This document shows positions 38,092 through 47,984 of a DNA stretch of 64,000 nucleotides, piece by piece; the stretch's first letter is position 1, and every line of letters starts with the position of its first letter. Under the pieces are notes generated by a model. That model searched no databases, was not told the DNA's origin, and was given only the letters and a program-made list of their open reading frames with translations. Position numbers and translations under genes: made by a program. Location of the stretch: positions 124,001 to 188,000 of the forward strand of contig NZ_PDOD01000002.1 of the NCBI RefSeq assembly GCF_003226325.1. The letters run 5' to 3'. Source of the DNA: Salipaludibacillus keqinensis. Its GTDB lineage: Bacteria; Bacillota; Bacilli; Bacillales; Salisediminibacteriaceae.

Positions 38092-39351
38092 TTAAAGGAA
38101 AAATTTATTGATATCGTTCCATGTGACAACGAGCATTAATAACATAAGCAGTGCGAAACCGACAAAATGCACAATTCCCTCTTTTTGAGGGTCAATCGGC
38201 TTGCCTCTGATTGCTTCTAAACCTATGAATATAAGACGTCCGCCATCCAAAGCTGGCAATGGAAGCAAGTTGATAATTCCCAGGTTGACGCTTAAAATGG
38301 CTGCCCATTGAAACAACACTAAAATCCCCATGGCTGCCACTTCACCGGTGTAATTATAAATACCAACGGGACCTGCCAAGTGATCTAAGCTAAACTGTCC
38401 AGTCACAAGCATTCCTAGAGCTTCAATAATCAACACAGTAAACTCGTAGGTTTGCGTAAATCCGAATAAAATTGATCCACTAATGCTTTTTTCCATTGGA
38501 GCTGTAACGCCAATAACACCTTGTTCCTCTTCCTCAGGTCCCATTCTTTCTTGCGTAGTCATCGCTACATCAAACTGTTCACCGTCACGTTCAACTTCAA
38601 ATTGCAATGTTTCATTAGGGTGTTCTTGAATGATCATGGTCATCTCTTCCCACGTTTGCACATTCTCACCATCGATAGATAAGATCCTATCTCCACTCTC
38701 AAGACCCGCTTCAATGGCCACACCGTCTTCTGTGACATCACCTACAACTGCTTCATCTACTGGCATACCTGCAACCATTGCGTAAGCCATCAAGACAAAT
38801 ACAGCCAACACGAAGTTCATAAGGGGCCCGGCAAAAATAGCCATGGCTCTTTGCCCTACGGTTTTCGATCCAAACTGACGATTATACGGTGCAATTTGGG
38901 TTGCTTGCTCATCATATACGTATTCAGCTTTTTCATCGATTTTATAGGTAACTAATTCTTCTCCATCTTCAATGTATCCTTGAACGAATAAATCATGTTC
39001 TAAGTCTATTTTCTCTACTTGAATAACTTTAATATCTGTATGTTTAGATTTGTTGTTAATGATCATTCGGCTTACTTTACCTGCTTGATTAAATAACAGG
39101 CCGATTTCATAGCCTGGCTTGATTTGAACCATTTCCGGGTCCTCACCGGCCATCCGAACAAATCCACCTAAAGGAAGTAATCGGATCGTATAAATCGTTT
39201 CACCTTTCTTGAAAGAGAAAATCTTCGGTCCGAAACCAATAGCAAATTCCCGGCATAAAATGCCTGCGCGTTTGGCAAACACTAAGTGTCCCCATTCGTG
39301 AATAAAAACTAGTAAACCGAAAATAACTATCACTGCTATTAGCGTATTCAT
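38092..39351 (-). CDS. rasP: Site-2 metalloprotease RasP (RseP family)
   Basis: RasP cleaves transmembrane substrates such as anti-sigma factors and leftover signal peptides. The 419-residue membrane protein has HEWGH in the first transmembrane segment ([17 protein letters not shown]), a PDZ domain (about 195-275, [18 protein letters not shown]), and the distal LPALDGGRL motif supplying the third zinc ligand. It lies downstream of dxr and upstream of proS. Confidence 0.95.
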   Translation of the reverse strand: MNTLIAVIVIFGLLVFIHEWGHLVFAKRAGILCREFAIGFGPKIFSFKKGETIYTIRLLPLGGFVRMAGEDPEMVQIKPGYEIGLLFNQAGKVSRMIINNKSKHTDIKVIQVEKIDLEHDLFVQGYIEDGEELVTYKIDEKAEYVYDEQATQIAPYNRQFGSKTVGQRAMAIFAGPLMNFVLAVFVLMAYAMVAGMPVDEAVVGDVTEDGVAIEAGLESGDRILSIDGENVQTWEEMTMIIQEHPNETLQFEVERDGEQFDVAMTTQERMGPEEEEQGVIGVTAPMEKSISGSILFGFTQTYEFTVLIIEALGMLVTGQFSLDHLAGPVGIYNYTGEVAAMGILVLFQWAAILSVNLGIINLLPLPALDGGRLIFIGLEAIRGKPIDPQKEGIVHFVGFALLMLLMLVVTWNDINKFFL

Positions 39352-39474
39352 TCTAATTCCACACCCTTTAATTGATGGCTCTGTAATCCTAACTGTTCAT
39401 TTTGAAAAAAGTGATCGATCATGTTATGCAAATCGCACGTTTTCTTCAAAATGATAACCAGTCTTTTACACAGC

Positions 39475-40623
39475 CTAATTGATATAAGATAAAACGATTC
39501 TCCGAGTCTCCTCATCAACACCGACAATATCTTCTAATGTTGGCGAACTGAGTGCCTTATGCTCATCTAATGCCCGATCAACAAAGTCTTCTATTTGTAA
39601 AAACGAGATTTTCCCTTCTAAAAACAGAGATACAGCCATCTCATTGGCAGCGTTTAAGACCGTTGGCGTGATTCCACCTTGTTTTCCAGCGTCAAAGGCC
39701 AATTGAAGACATTTAAACCGATGATAGTCCATTTTTTCGAAGTGAAGGGCGCCAACTTCCCATAATTTTAACCTTTCTCCACCTTTTAAATCAAGCCTGT
39801 TAGGTTCGGATAGGGCATATTGAATTGGAACTCTCATATCTGGTGTACCTAAGTGGGCAAGGATACTACCGTCAATGTATTCGACCATGGAATGAATAAT
39901 ACTTTCTTTATGAAGTAAAACATCAATCTTTTCATAAGGCATGTCAAATAGCCATTTCGCTTCAATGACTTCCAATCCTTTATTCATCATTGTTGCGGAA
40001 TCAATCGTGATCTTTGCTCCCATTTGCCAGTTTGGATGTTTCAAGGCGTCATCCACCGTAACATCTTTTAACTCTTCTCTAGTCCGATCTCGAAAGCTTC
40101 CACCAGAGGCTGTAAGAATAAGTTGAGATACATCTTTGTGACTATTCTCATGTAAACATTGTTGAATTGCCGAATGCTCACTATCAACAGGGATCAAACG
40201 CACCCCCATCTTTTTACTTAATTCAGTTACAATATGTCCCGCAGTCACCAGAGTTTCTTTATTTGCAATGGCAATATCCTTACCTGATTCTATCGCTCTT
40301 AACGTAGGTTCTAATCCAATTCTACCCATAACTGCATTTACTAAAATATCAGCCGCACCGTAACTTGCCACTTCAATTAATCCTTCTTTTCCGTAAAGAA
40401 CCGTCGCCGTGTACTGAAGTTGTTGCTTTATTTTATCTGCTCCTTCTTTTGAAGAACAACTGATCATTGCCGGCTGAAATTCGACAATTTGTTTCATTCC
40501 CGTCTCAATATTATTGCCAAAACTTAACCCTACTAATTGAAATTGATCCGGATGAGAACGAATGATATCCAACGTTTGTTCTCCGATAGAACCTGTAGAG
40601 CCAATTAGACTGATTTTTTTCAT
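39475..40623 (-). CDS. dxr: 1-deoxy-D-xylulose-5-phosphate reductoisomerase
   Basis: Dxr makes 2-C-methyl-D-erythritol 4-phosphate, the committed step of the non-mevalonate isoprenoid route, and so supplies the precursors used by UppS nearby. The protein (382 aa from the ATG at 40623, [16 protein letters not shown]) keeps the NADPH motif, [10 protein letters not shown], and the [13 protein letters not shown] metal-site region. The upstream ATG at 40653 would place GAGGAG inside the coding region, so the internal ATG is preferred. Confidence 0.96.
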   Translation of the reverse strand: MKKISLIGSTGSIGEQTLDIIRSHPDQFQLVGLSFGNNIETGMKQIVEFQPAMISCSSKEGADKIKQQLQYTATVLYGKEGLIEVASYGAADILVNAVMGRIGLEPTLRAIESGKDIAIANKETLVTAGHIVTELSKKMGVRLIPVDSEHSAIQQCLHENSHKDVSQLILTASGGSFRDRTREELKDVTVDDALKHPNWQMGAKITIDSATMMNKGLEVIEAKWLFDMPYEKIDVLLHKESIIHSMVEYIDGSILAHLGTPDMRVPIQYALSEPNRLDLKGGERLKLWEVGALHFEKMDYHRFKCLQLAFDAGKQGGITPTVLNAANEMAVSLFLEGKISFLQIEDFVDRALDEHKALSSPTLEDIVGVDEETRRIVLSYIN

Positions 40624-40695
40624 TATAATAATCTCCTCACCATTTGAGCACATACATTTCTCTTCTCTTGACTACTTATCAAACGTGCTTACTTA

Positions 40696-41490
40696 TTAGT
40701 ATAGGAATCCTAGTAAATATATGATAGGCATGACGAAAATTAAACTATCAAAACGATCCAAAATTCCCCCATGACCTGGTAAGACATGTCCAGAATCTTT
40801 TACTGCGTAATGACGTTTAAATGCTGATTCAACTAAATCTCCTAATTGGCCGGTAAGGGATACAACTAACATGAATAAGATCGCGATCCCCCAAGAAGGA
40901 AAGATTGGAATAAACAACGTGAAAATAGCGCCTATAATAATTGCTAATGCCGTTCCACCTAATGAGCCTTCGATGGTTTTTTTCGGACTAATTTCAGGCC
41001 ATAATTTCCGTTTCCCAAACCGTTTCCCAGCAAAATAAGCGCCTGAATCAGTCGCCCAAACGAGCACAAGAATAAAGAAAATAAGCCATAAACCGTTATC
41101 TAGGAAGCGCGCGTACATAAAGTAATGGAAACCGTAGCCTACGTATACAGAAGCTAGAATGACAAACCCCGCTTCATCAAATGTAAAAGAATTCTTTGTT
41201 ATAACTGTTAGTGCCAATAATACCACGATCAGCAATAAAAAAAGTTCTAATCTTTGCAAGTGAATCCAATTTAATGAGACGAGGTTTTCTGGAATTAGTA
41301 GCAACCACATAAACAACATTCCTGTTGCCCCTCTAATCGAAAAAGGTTGAATTCTTTTCATCCTTAAGAGTTCCCACATAGCGATTGTGGCTAATGCGAT
41401 CATGAGGAGGGTAAATGGAATGCCCCCCAAAATAATCAACCCTATAAAACCTGCTCCCCCAATGACTCCTGTAATTAATCGTTGCTTCAT
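40696..41490 (-). CDS. cdsA: Phosphatidate cytidylyltransferase
   Basis: CdsA makes CDP-diacylglycerol, the lipid precursor later used by PgsA. The 264-residue integral membrane protein has about seven hydrophobic segments and the C-terminal signature GQLGDLVESAFKRHYAVKDS followed by LPGHGGILDRFDSL. It lies 15 bases after uppS. Confidence 0.96.
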   Translation of the reverse strand: MKQRLITGVIGGAGFIGLIILGGIPFTLLMIALATIAMWELLRMKRIQPFSIRGATGMLFMWLLLIPENLVSLNWIHLQRLELFLLLIVVLLALTVITKNSFTFDEAGFVILASVYVGYGFHYFMYARFLDNGLWLIFFILVLVWATDSGAYFAGKRFGKRKLWPEISPKKTIEGSLGGTALAIIIGAIFTLFIPIFPSWGIAILFMLVVSLTGQLGDLVESAFKRHYAVKDSGHVLPGHGGILDRFDSLIFVMPIIYLLGFLY

Positions 41491-41505
41491 GACCTTCCCG
41501 CCTTT

Positions 41506-42276
41506 CTACACTCCACCATATCTTCTTTGTCTGTTTTGATATACGCAAATGGCTTCTTTCAAATGATGTGGAGAGAAATCCGGCCACAAAACATCCGTAA
41601 ACCAAAATTCTGAATAAGCAAGCTGCCATAGCATGAAATTACTTAATCGAATTTCTCCGCTTGTACGAATAAGTAAATCGGGGTCGGCTAAATCAGAGGT
41701 CATCAAATGGTTAGACAGAAGAGATTCAGTGACATCTTCTATCGCTATATTCCCTTCGTCTATCTCTGAATATACAGATTTAATTCCCTCAATAATTTCG
41801 GAACGACTCCCATAATTCAATGCAAAGTTTAAGATCAAACCGTTGTTATTTTTGGTTGATTCAATTGCGTTGTCTACTGCTCGTTTGGTGTATTCAGGGA
41901 GTTTTTCTCTATCACCTGTTATACGCACAACAACGTTCTCTTCTATTAACTTCGGCAATTCCGCGCTTAAAAAACGCTCCGGTAACCGCATCAAAAATTC
42001 CACTTCCGGTTTAGGGCGTTTCCAATTTTCCGTGGAGAAAGCATAGAGAGTTAAAACTTCTACTCCCAGCTCATTAGAAGAACTGACAATTTTCCGAATC
42101 ACATTCATTCCTTCACGATGGCCCGCAACTCTAGGGAGTCCTCTTTTTTTTGCCCAACGACCATTTCCATCCATGATAATGGCTATGTGTTTAGGAATGT
42201 TTTCTATTGAAGGTTCTAATTCATGCTTTACCTCTTTATGTTCACTTTTATTTCTACCCGTTAATTTATTAAGCAT
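41506..42276 (-). CDS. uppS: Undecaprenyl diphosphate synthase (cis-prenyltransferase)
   Basis: UppS builds the C55 carrier lipid for peptidoglycan and teichoic acid. The protein (256 aa from the ATG at 42276 with GGAGG seven bases upstream) has a hydrophilic N-terminal extension of about 35 residues, then HIAIIMDGNGRWAKKRGLPR with the catalytic Asp, RVAGHREG, and LIRTSGEIRLSNFMLWQLAYSE. It is preceded by promoter candidates and heads the uppS-cdsA-dxr-rasP-proS-polC row. Confidence 0.96.
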   Translation of the reverse strand: MLNKLTGRNKSEHKEVKHELEPSIENIPKHIAIIMDGNGRWAKKRGLPRVAGHREGMNVIRKIVSSSNELGVEVLTLYAFSTENWKRPKPEVEFLMRLPERFLSAELPKLIEENVVVRITGDREKLPEYTKRAVDNAIESTKNNNGLILNFALNYGSRSEIIEGIKSVYSEIDEGNIAIEDVTESLLSNHLMTSDLADPDLLIRTSGEIRLSNFMLWQLAYSEFWFTDVLWPDFSPHHLKEAICVYQNRQRRYGGV

Positions 42277-42316
42277 TTCATATCCTCCAGCATGATTCAA
42301 ATAACTACATTTAATT

Positions 42317-42325
42317 ATTATATCA
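42317..42325 (-). promoter_or_regulatory. Extended -10 promoter candidate proximal to uppS
   Basis: The minus strand reads TGATATAAT, a perfect extended -10, about 40 bases before the uppS ATG. The -35 position (AAATGA) is poor. Confidence 0.45.
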
Positions 42326-42389
42326 CCATTCTTTTTAACTCATTTAAACTCTTATGTAGTTCCCATTGTTTTTAAATGATTTACTTTCC

Positions 42390-42418
42390 ATTCTATCACG
42401 AACGACCCCTAGGTATAA
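42390..42418 (-). promoter_or_regulatory. Second promoter candidate for uppS
   Basis: On the minus strand TTATAC, a 17-base spacer, and TAGAAT preceded by TGA (extended -10). It is distal to the element at 42317-42325 and downstream of the frr terminator. Confidence 0.45.
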
Positions 42419-42516
42419 GATGGAAATCTTATTTTTCGTCATTTCTTAAGAAAATAGCCGATCAATCGGGGCAATATGATAAGTGAAGAAGGAAAAAGCA
42501 GACATGAACACAGTAT

Positions 42517-42546
42517 AAAAGACCCTCTAAGGTAAGAAGGTCTTTT
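42517..42546 (-). terminator. Intrinsic terminator after frr
   Basis: AAAAGACCTTCT pairs with AGAGGGTCTTTT (12 pairs, one wobble) and the stem ends in a T run on the minus strand. It lies about 16 bases past frr and separates it from uppS. Confidence 0.85.
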
Positions 42547-42562
42547 ACTTACTGACTGATTA

Positions 42563-43120
42563 TTATACTTCGCGAATATCTGCTTCTTTTTCTTTAGAGA
42601 TCTCATCAATGGACTTAATCATTGAATCTGTTAATTTTTGAACTTCATCTTGGCCACGACGTAATTCATCTTCGGTCATTTCGCCATCTTTTTGCAATTT
42701 CTTTAATTCATCATTCCCATCACGGCGAACGTTACGAATCGCCACTTTAGCATCTTCAGAATAGCGACCTACTAACTTAACCAACTGATTACGACGTTCT
42801 TCAGTTAATGCTGGAATGGTGATACGAATTATATTCCCATCACTTGTAGGTGTTAAGCCAAGGTCCGCTTTTTGAATGGATCGTTCAATATCTGAAATGG
42901 AAGACTTGTCAAATGGTTGGATCAAAAGCATACGACCTTCAGGAACCGTAATAGTAGCTAATTGGTTCAAAGGTGTCATCATGCCATAATATTCTACTTG
43001 CACTTTATCAAGAATGGATGGGTTTGCTCTTCCTGCTCTTAAAGTACTAAGTTCTCTCTTAAAAGCATCGATCGACTTGTTCATTCTTTCTTTAGCTTGG
43101 TTAATTACTTGTGTAGACAT
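42563..43120 (-). CDS. frr: Ribosome recycling factor
   Basis: RRF splits post-termination ribosomes with EF-G. The 185 residues match the family in length and in the segments [24 protein letters not shown] and [34 protein letters not shown]. The start overlaps the pyrH stop as TAATG, so translation is coupled. Confidence 0.98.
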   Translation of the reverse strand: MSTQVINQAKERMNKSIDAFKRELSTLRAGRANPSILDKVQVEYYGMMTPLNQLATITVPEGRMLLIQPFDKSSISDIERSIQKADLGLTPTSDGNIIRITIPALTEERRNQLVKLVGRYSEDAKVAIRNVRRDGNDELKKLQKDGEMTEDELRRGQDEVQKLTDSMIKSIDEISKEKEADIREV

Positions 43121-43845
43121 TAATCTTTCCCCCTTATAATTGTTCCAATATCTTCACCAATGACAGCTCTTCTAATATTTCCTTTTTCAGAGATGGAGAA
43201 GACGATTAGTGGAATATTATTATCCATACATAAAGATGAAGCCGTTGAGTCCATAACAGCAAGTCCATCTTTAAGTAAATCCAAATAGGTTAAACGCTCA
43301 TATTTAAATGCATCCTTATCAATGGATGGATCCGCATTATACACGCCGTCAACTTTATTTTTAGCCATAAGGATTACATCAGCTTCAATTTCAGCGGCTC
43401 TCAATGCCGCAGTAGTGTCTGTAGAGAAATAAGGGTTACCAGTACCTGCAGCAAAAATCACAACTCTCTTCTTCTCTAAATGACGGATCGCTCTTCTTCT
43501 TATGTACGGTTCAGCAACTTGTCTCATTTCAATAGATGTTTGAACTCTTGTCTGTACGCCAATGTTTTCTAAACTGTCTTGAAGCGCTAAAGAATTCATC
43601 ACAGTCGCTAGCATCCCCATGTAATCTGCTGTTGCACGATCCATCCCCCTGGCGCTGCCGGCAATACCTCGCCAAATGTTTCCGCCACCAACGATAATCG
43701 CCACTTCTACATCCAAAGCGATGATATCTTTAATTTGGTCGGCAATCGACTGAAGCATGCTTGAATCAATTCCAAATCCTTGATCACCTGCTAATGCTTC
43801 GCCACTTAATTTCAAGACTATACGATTGTATTTTGGCTCCTCCAT
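43120..43845 (-). CDS. pyrH: UMP kinase
   Basis: PyrH phosphorylates UMP to UDP, feeding pyrimidine nucleotides and UDP-sugars. The 241-residue amino-acid-kinase-fold protein has [20 protein letters not shown] at the start, [10 protein letters not shown] and [21 protein letters not shown] in the middle. It lies between tsf and frr, the normal order. Confidence 0.98.
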   Translation of the reverse strand: MEEPKYNRIVLKLSGEALAGDQGFGIDSSMLQSIADQIKDIIALDVEVAIIVGGGNIWRGIAGSARGMDRATADYMGMLATVMNSLALQDSLENIGVQTRVQTSIEMRQVAEPYIRRRAIRHLEKKRVVIFAAGTGNPYFSTDTTAALRAAEIEADVILMAKNKVDGVYNADPSIDKDAFKYERLTYLDLLKDGLAVMDSTASSLCMDNNIPLIVFSISEKGNIRRAVIGEDIGTIIRGKD

Positions 43846-43909
43846 AGTACCCTCCAGTTTCGAATCGCTTTATTGCGTGAATGAGTTTTTATTTGCTAAT
43901 TTTTTTTGG

Positions 43910-43934
43910 AAAAAGGGACACAATGTGCCCCTCC
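43910..43934 (-). terminator. Intrinsic terminator between tsf and pyrH
   Basis: On the minus strand GGGGCACA pairs with TGTGTCCC around a small loop, followed by TTTTTCC. It lies 11 bases past tsf. Terminator strength is moderate, and pyrH may be partly served by read-through. Confidence 0.7.
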
Positions 43935-43944
43935 CCAAAAACAA

Positions 43945-44829
43945 TTATTTATTTACTTGTGACATAACTTCTTCAGCAAAGTTATCTTCACGCTTTTCCA
44001 TACCTTCTCCAACTTCATAACGGTAGAAAGTTTTGATTTCAGCACCTTTAGAAGCTACGAACTTGCCAACTTTTTGATCGCTGTCTTTTACAAATGCTTG
44101 CTCATTCAAGCAAGTTTCTTCAAAGAATTTACCAAGACGACCTTCAACCATTTTGTCAACGATGTTTTCCGGCTTACCTTCGTTCATCGCTTGTTGCTTA
44201 AGTACTTCACGCTCGCGGTTCACTTCATCTTCAGAAACCTCTTCACGGCGAACATACTTAGGGTTAAGGGCTGCTACATGCATAGCAACGTCTTTAGCCG
44301 CTTGCTCGTCTTTAGTCCCTTCAAGAACTGTCAATACGCCGATACGTCCACCCATGTGGATGTATGCACCAAACGCTTCGTTTTCTCCGCCTTCAACGAC
44401 TGCGAAACGACGAAGGGAAATTTTCTCTCCGATTTTAGCAATTTGATTCGTAATGAAATCTTGAAGAGTATCCCCTGTTTCACCAAATGGTTGTGCAAGA
44501 GCTTCTTCAACAGAAGCAGGATTGTTAGTTAAGATATGCTTTGCAACTTGGTCTACCATGTTGATGAAGTTTTCATTTTTAGAAACAAAGTCTGTTTCAG
44601 AGTTGATTTCAATGATTGCTGCGCGGTTACCTTCAGTAACGATATGAGCAAGACCTTCTGCAGCTACGCGATCCGCTTTCTTAGCTGCTTTAGCGATTCC
44701 TTTTTCACGTAGGAAGTCAATCGCTTTATCCATATCTCCATCTGTTGCGGAAAGGGCCTTTTTGCAGTCCATCATCCCTGCTCCCGTTTTTTCACGAAGT
44801 TCTTTTACCATTTGTGCTGTAATTGCCAT
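43945..44829 (-). CDS. tsf: Elongation factor Ts
   Basis: EF-Ts is the GDP exchange factor of EF-Tu. The protein (294 aa from the ATG at 44829, [26 protein letters not shown]) has the TDFV motif ([13 protein letters not shown]) and typical length. The longer frame to 44856 would include the AAGGAGG site. It follows rpsB across a terminator-like hairpin. Confidence 0.97.
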   Translation of the reverse strand: MAITAQMVKELREKTGAGMMDCKKALSATDGDMDKAIDFLREKGIAKAAKKADRVAAEGLAHIVTEGNRAAIIEINSETDFVSKNENFINMVDQVAKHILTNNPASVEEALAQPFGETGDTLQDFITNQIAKIGEKISLRRFAVVEGGENEAFGAYIHMGGRIGVLTVLEGTKDEQAAKDVAMHVAALNPKYVRREEVSEDEVNREREVLKQQAMNEGKPENIVDKMVEGRLGKFFEETCLNEQAFVKDSDQKVGKFVASKGAEIKTFYRYEVGEGMEKREDNFAEEVMSQVNK

Positions 44830-44913
44830 AACAAATTCCTCCTTGATTGAAATCAATTTATATTTGTATTCTTTATTCTTAAGTAAATCATAGTGCTTAG
44901 ATCGATTCCCTTT

Positions 44914-44954
44914 TAAAAAAAGAGTGATAAAGGGTCAAGCCCTCTATCACCCTT
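44914..44954 (-). terminator. Intrinsic terminator between rpsB and tsf
   Basis: On the minus strand AGGGTGATAGAGGG pairs with CCCTTTATCACTCT around CTTGA, followed by seven T residues. It lies 13 bases past rpsB, so expression of tsf relative to rpsB is probably attenuated. Confidence 0.85.
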
Positions 44955-44966
44955 GTGGACGAACAA

Positions 44967-45665
44967 TTAAGCAGTTGTCTCTTCACCCTGATTAGCTTCA
45001 ATGATTGCATCTGCCATTTTAGCTGTAAGTAAGCGAACGGCACGGATAGCGTCATCGTTACCTGGAATGACATAGTCAATCTCGTCAGGGTCACAGTTCG
45101 TGTCTACGATCCCAACAATTGGGATATTTAATTTATGAGCTTCTGCCACTGCGATACGCTCTTTACGAGGATCGATAATGAATAAAGCATCTGGTAAACG
45201 GTCCATATCTTTAATACCGCCTAGGAATTTCTCAAGACGATCCATTTCCTTGTTAAGAAGTACAACTTCTTTCTTAGGAAGAACGTCGAACGTTCCGTCT
45301 TCTTTCATTGTTTCAAGTTGAACTAAACGAGCGATACGCTTACGGATCGTATCAAAGTTCGTTAACGTTCCACCTAACCAACGTTGATTAATGAAGTACA
45401 TGCCACAACGTTCAGCTTCTTCTTTCACTGAATCTTGTGCTTGCTTTTTCGTACCAACGAAAAGCATTGTACCTCCTTGTCCTGCTAAGTCGCGAACAAA
45501 GTTAAATGCTTCGTCCACTTTCTTAACCGTCTTTTGCAAGTCAATAATGTAAATACCGTTTCTTTCTGTGAAAATGTAGCGATCCATCTTAGGGTTCCAA
45601 CGACGAGTTTGATGTCCGAAATGTACCCCAGCTTCTAATAGTTGTTTCATGGAAATCACTGCCAT
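44967..45665 (-). CDS. rpsB: 30S ribosomal protein S2
   Basis: S2 is a head protein of the small subunit. The protein (232 aa from the ATG at 45665, with GGAGGTGA upstream) shows [22 protein letters not shown], the central [18 protein letters not shown] and [19 protein letters not shown]. It follows the motility operon and has its own promoter and a leader of about 110 nt. Confidence 0.98.
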   Translation of the reverse strand: MAVISMKQLLEAGVHFGHQTRRWNPKMDRYIFTERNGIYIIDLQKTVKKVDEAFNFVRDLAGQGGTMLFVGTKKQAQDSVKEEAERCGMYFINQRWLGGTLTNFDTIRKRIARLVQLETMKEDGTFDVLPKKEVVLLNKEMDRLEKFLGGIKDMDRLPDALFIIDPRKERIAVAEAHKLNIPIVGIVDTNCDPDEIDYVIPGNDDAIRAVRLLTAKMADAIIEANQGEETTA

Positions 45666-45780
45666 ATTCACTCACCTCCTCTGGTTTTTTAAATCCTCCG
45701 CTTATTTCACCTTTTACGCAAGACTCATTTGTGAGCACCCTTGGTAAAATCCATAAGCGTGTGTAGTAACACCGAGAAAT

Positions 45781-45809
45781 AATATACCATATCCTTCCCT
45801 CGATAACAA
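45781..45809 (-). promoter_or_regulatory. Sigma-A promoter for rpsB
   Basis: On the minus strand TTGTTA (45804-45809), exactly 17 bases, and TATATT (45781-45786) preceded by TGG (extended -10). It lies just past the stop codon of the SwrB-like gene; no terminator is seen between them. Confidence 0.75.
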
Positions 45810-45823
45810 GGCATGTTCAGAAA

Positions 45824-46360
45824 TTATTTGTAAAATTTAAGAAGAAGCTCGACTTCTCCTGCACCCATTTGCATTTTTTTAGCGATTTCTCTGTGGGAGA
45901 ACCCTTGTTCACTTAATGAAAGAACTCTCGCCGTATTGGAGGAATCAAAAGAAACCTCCTCCTTTTCTTCAGAAGGAGCTGGTGGTTCATAACGATTATA
46001 CTCTTCAGTAATATCAGCTTCCATTTCCTTCTCAGTACTTGTCGTCGCTTCGTTTTTAAGTGCTGATTTACGTGATGAATGAGACGCTTTCTTTATTTCA
46101 TTTTCGTCTTGAACAATTGGATCTGATAACTCCGACTTTCCTTTCAATACATCTTTTGAGGGCATCCTTGAAACTCTGCGAACGAGTCTTTCATTGTTTT
46201 CTTTCATTTCCGTTGTATAGGAAACTAGTAGGTCTTCCATTTCTTTGATCGTCTTTTCCTGATCTAACGGTTTATGGCTTTCGATCCTCTGATAAAGAAC
46301 GATCATCACAAAAAAACTCACTAAGTGCAATACCAAACTGATTATTACTAAATATACCAT
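45824..46360 (-). CDS. swrB: SwrB-like motility protein (YlxL family)
   Basis: A 178-residue protein with one N-terminal membrane anchor (VYLVIISLVLHLVSFFVMIVL), a long charged and partly coiled middle, and a C-terminal helix-turn-helix-like end (EQGFSHREIAKKMQMGAGEVELLLKFYK). B. subtilis SwrB, last gene of fla/che, promotes assembly of the flagellar export apparatus and sigma-D activity. Position and architecture fit, but sequence similarity is concentrated at the two ends. Confidence 0.75.
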   Translation of the reverse strand: MVYLVIISLVLHLVSFFVMIVLYQRIESHKPLDQEKTIKEMEDLLVSYTTEMKENNERLVRRVSRMPSKDVLKGKSELSDPIVQDENEIKKASHSSRKSALKNEATTSTEKEMEADITEEYNRYEPPAPSEEKEEVSFDSSNTARVLSLSEQGFSHREIAKKMQMGAGEVELLLKFYK

Positions 46361-46522
46361 GCTGTTCTCGTACTCCTTTTACCATGAAGCATTAAAGCGA
46401 ATGATTTAATAATGGTGCTTTGACTGTCCGCTCTTTTCTTACTTATCTATTGGAATTAGGTTGTGATCCCTACTAATTCCTTAAAGAACCTTATCTATTT
46501 CTATGATAACATCTATGAGCAT

Positions 46523-47905
46523 TTATAATGATTCAAACTTGATTTCACTCCGCTCCATTCGGAAAACAACGTGTTCATGAGGGGAAGTTATTTTTCTTCT
46601 GTATTTCCCGAAATGCAAATCAGCATTTGGATAAACCATTTTATAAACACGAATGGTTGCCTCTTCTTGGTTTTCAAACAGATCATGCAAATCTATCAAT
46701 TGGTCTTTCGCCCGATTTAGAAGATTATGCGTTTCCACTAAAGAATTGCGTATACGAAGTTTCATCACTTTTTCTTTCGGTGTTAAGGAGCTGTTTTTTT
46801 CTTTATCCACTAATCTTTTCAATAGTAATCCAAGCTTCTGTAAATCAGCTTGAGCTTCATTTAATTCTTTTTTATACTTTTTTTCTGAAGCTACAAAGTG
46901 TTGACTAATACCTAAAAAGAGCGTTGTAGGAGTGTTCATCTGATTTCCTACTTCGTTTACTTCCATCCCTTTTCCAGACGAGACCATGCCACCTACAATA
47001 TTCCCTCTGCCTTGTTTACAGATGACACAACCTTTCGCATCCACCTCGCTGTGAAGGATCGATTTTGAAACGTTTACATTTCCGCCAGCGACAATATTCG
47101 CTTGATTCAAAAAGCCTGCTTGAACGTCTCCTTTTGCTTCTATTCGACCGTTCCCTTGAGCGACAACTCCTTGTTGGATAAAGATGGACCCATCTGAATA
47201 CAACTTTGCTGACTCAACAGTGCCATGAACACGGATATCACCTTTTGCTTTTATCTCAAATCCAGATGGCACACTCCCACGAATGTTTACATTTCCTATA
47301 AAGTCTACATTTCCAACTTTTAAATCAAGATCTCCATTGACTTCGTAAACAGGAAAGACATGGATCACTTTCGGCTCAATAGAAACTTGACCATCAACCG
47401 TAGCAATAATCTCTGTTTCATCACTAGCTATTCGCGTGTTCTTCCCTGCCCTTAATTTGAGATCTCTTCCTGGTTTAGCTGGAATTTCCTCACCGTAAAC
47501 GGTCATCCCACTCTGCTCTTTTGTCGCACTTATCTTTTTACCTACAATGGTACCGGCCGAGACAGAAGGAATTTCAAGAACTTTTCTTAAATTCACATCT
47601 TCTTGATCATTTTTATCTCCATCGTCCAACTTCGTCGTAACTTGATCAAAAATAGACAAAATATAGGCATCTTTTCCCGGTACCGAGCTTTTTCCTTTAG
47701 CGACGACCACCGGCAATTCTACTTTTTCAGCTATGATACGTTGTACCGTTTCTTCGAGCAATCCATATGTAATTCCACACTCTTCTAAAAAAAGTTTCAA
47801 TTGATTCACGTCTAAATCTTCCGGAAATGATTGGTGCTGTTTCAATTTCGCTTGTAAGCGATCCTCTGATACATCTAATTCAAATATGTCATGTAACTCT
47901 CCCAA
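46523..47905 (-). CDS. FapA family protein (DUF342, polymer-forming beta-helix)
   Basis: A 460-residue cytoplasmic protein. The middle (about residues 165-310) is a run of short beta-helix-like repeats (DIRVHGTVESAKLYSDGSIF, GRIEAKGDVQAGFLNQANIV and similar), typical of DUF342; a coiled-coil follows (EKKYKKELNEAQADLQKLG...). In Vibrio a DUF342 protein, FapA, helps flagellar assembly or placement. The start is TTG with GGGGGA upstream. In my memory of the B. subtilis fla/che operon no such gene lies between sigD and swrB. Confidence 0.82.
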   Translation of the reverse strand: MGELHDIFELDVSEDRLQAKLKQHQSFPEDLDVNQLKLFLEECGITYGLLEETVQRIIAEKVELPVVVAKGKSSVPGKDAYILSIFDQVTTKLDDGDKNDQEDVNLRKVLEIPSVSAGTIVGKKISATKEQSGMTVYGEEIPAKPGRDLKLRAGKNTRIASDETEIIATVDGQVSIEPKVIHVFPVYEVNGDLDLKVGNVDFIGNVNIRGSVPSGFEIKAKGDIRVHGTVESAKLYSDGSIFIQQGVVAQGNGRIEAKGDVQAGFLNQANIVAGGNVNVSKSILHSEVDAKGCVICKQGRGNIVGGMVSSGKGMEVNEVGNQMNTPTTLFLGISQHFVASEKKYKKELNEAQADLQKLGLLLKRLVDKEKNSSLTPKEKVMKLRIRNSLVETHNLLNRAKDQLIDLHDLFENQEEATIRVYKMVYPNADLHFGKYRRKITSPHEHVVFRMERSEIKFESL

Positions 47906-47984
47906 TGACAGATCCCCCTTGAGAAAAAACCTTGAATTTATCTATTAAGAACACGATGAATGGCGTTGCTTTTCCATCAGTGAA

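Noticed and set aside
44074-44532. 152-codon plus-strand open frame
   Set aside because: Antisense to the highly conserved tsf; its composition reflects the opposite strand only.
46442-46500. Short hairpin with repeated CTTATCTATT flanks between the FapA and SwrB-like genes, considered as a small mobile element
   Set aside because: The repeat is ten bases and A/T-rich, there are no terminal inverted repeats of useful length, and no second copy is seen in the window.
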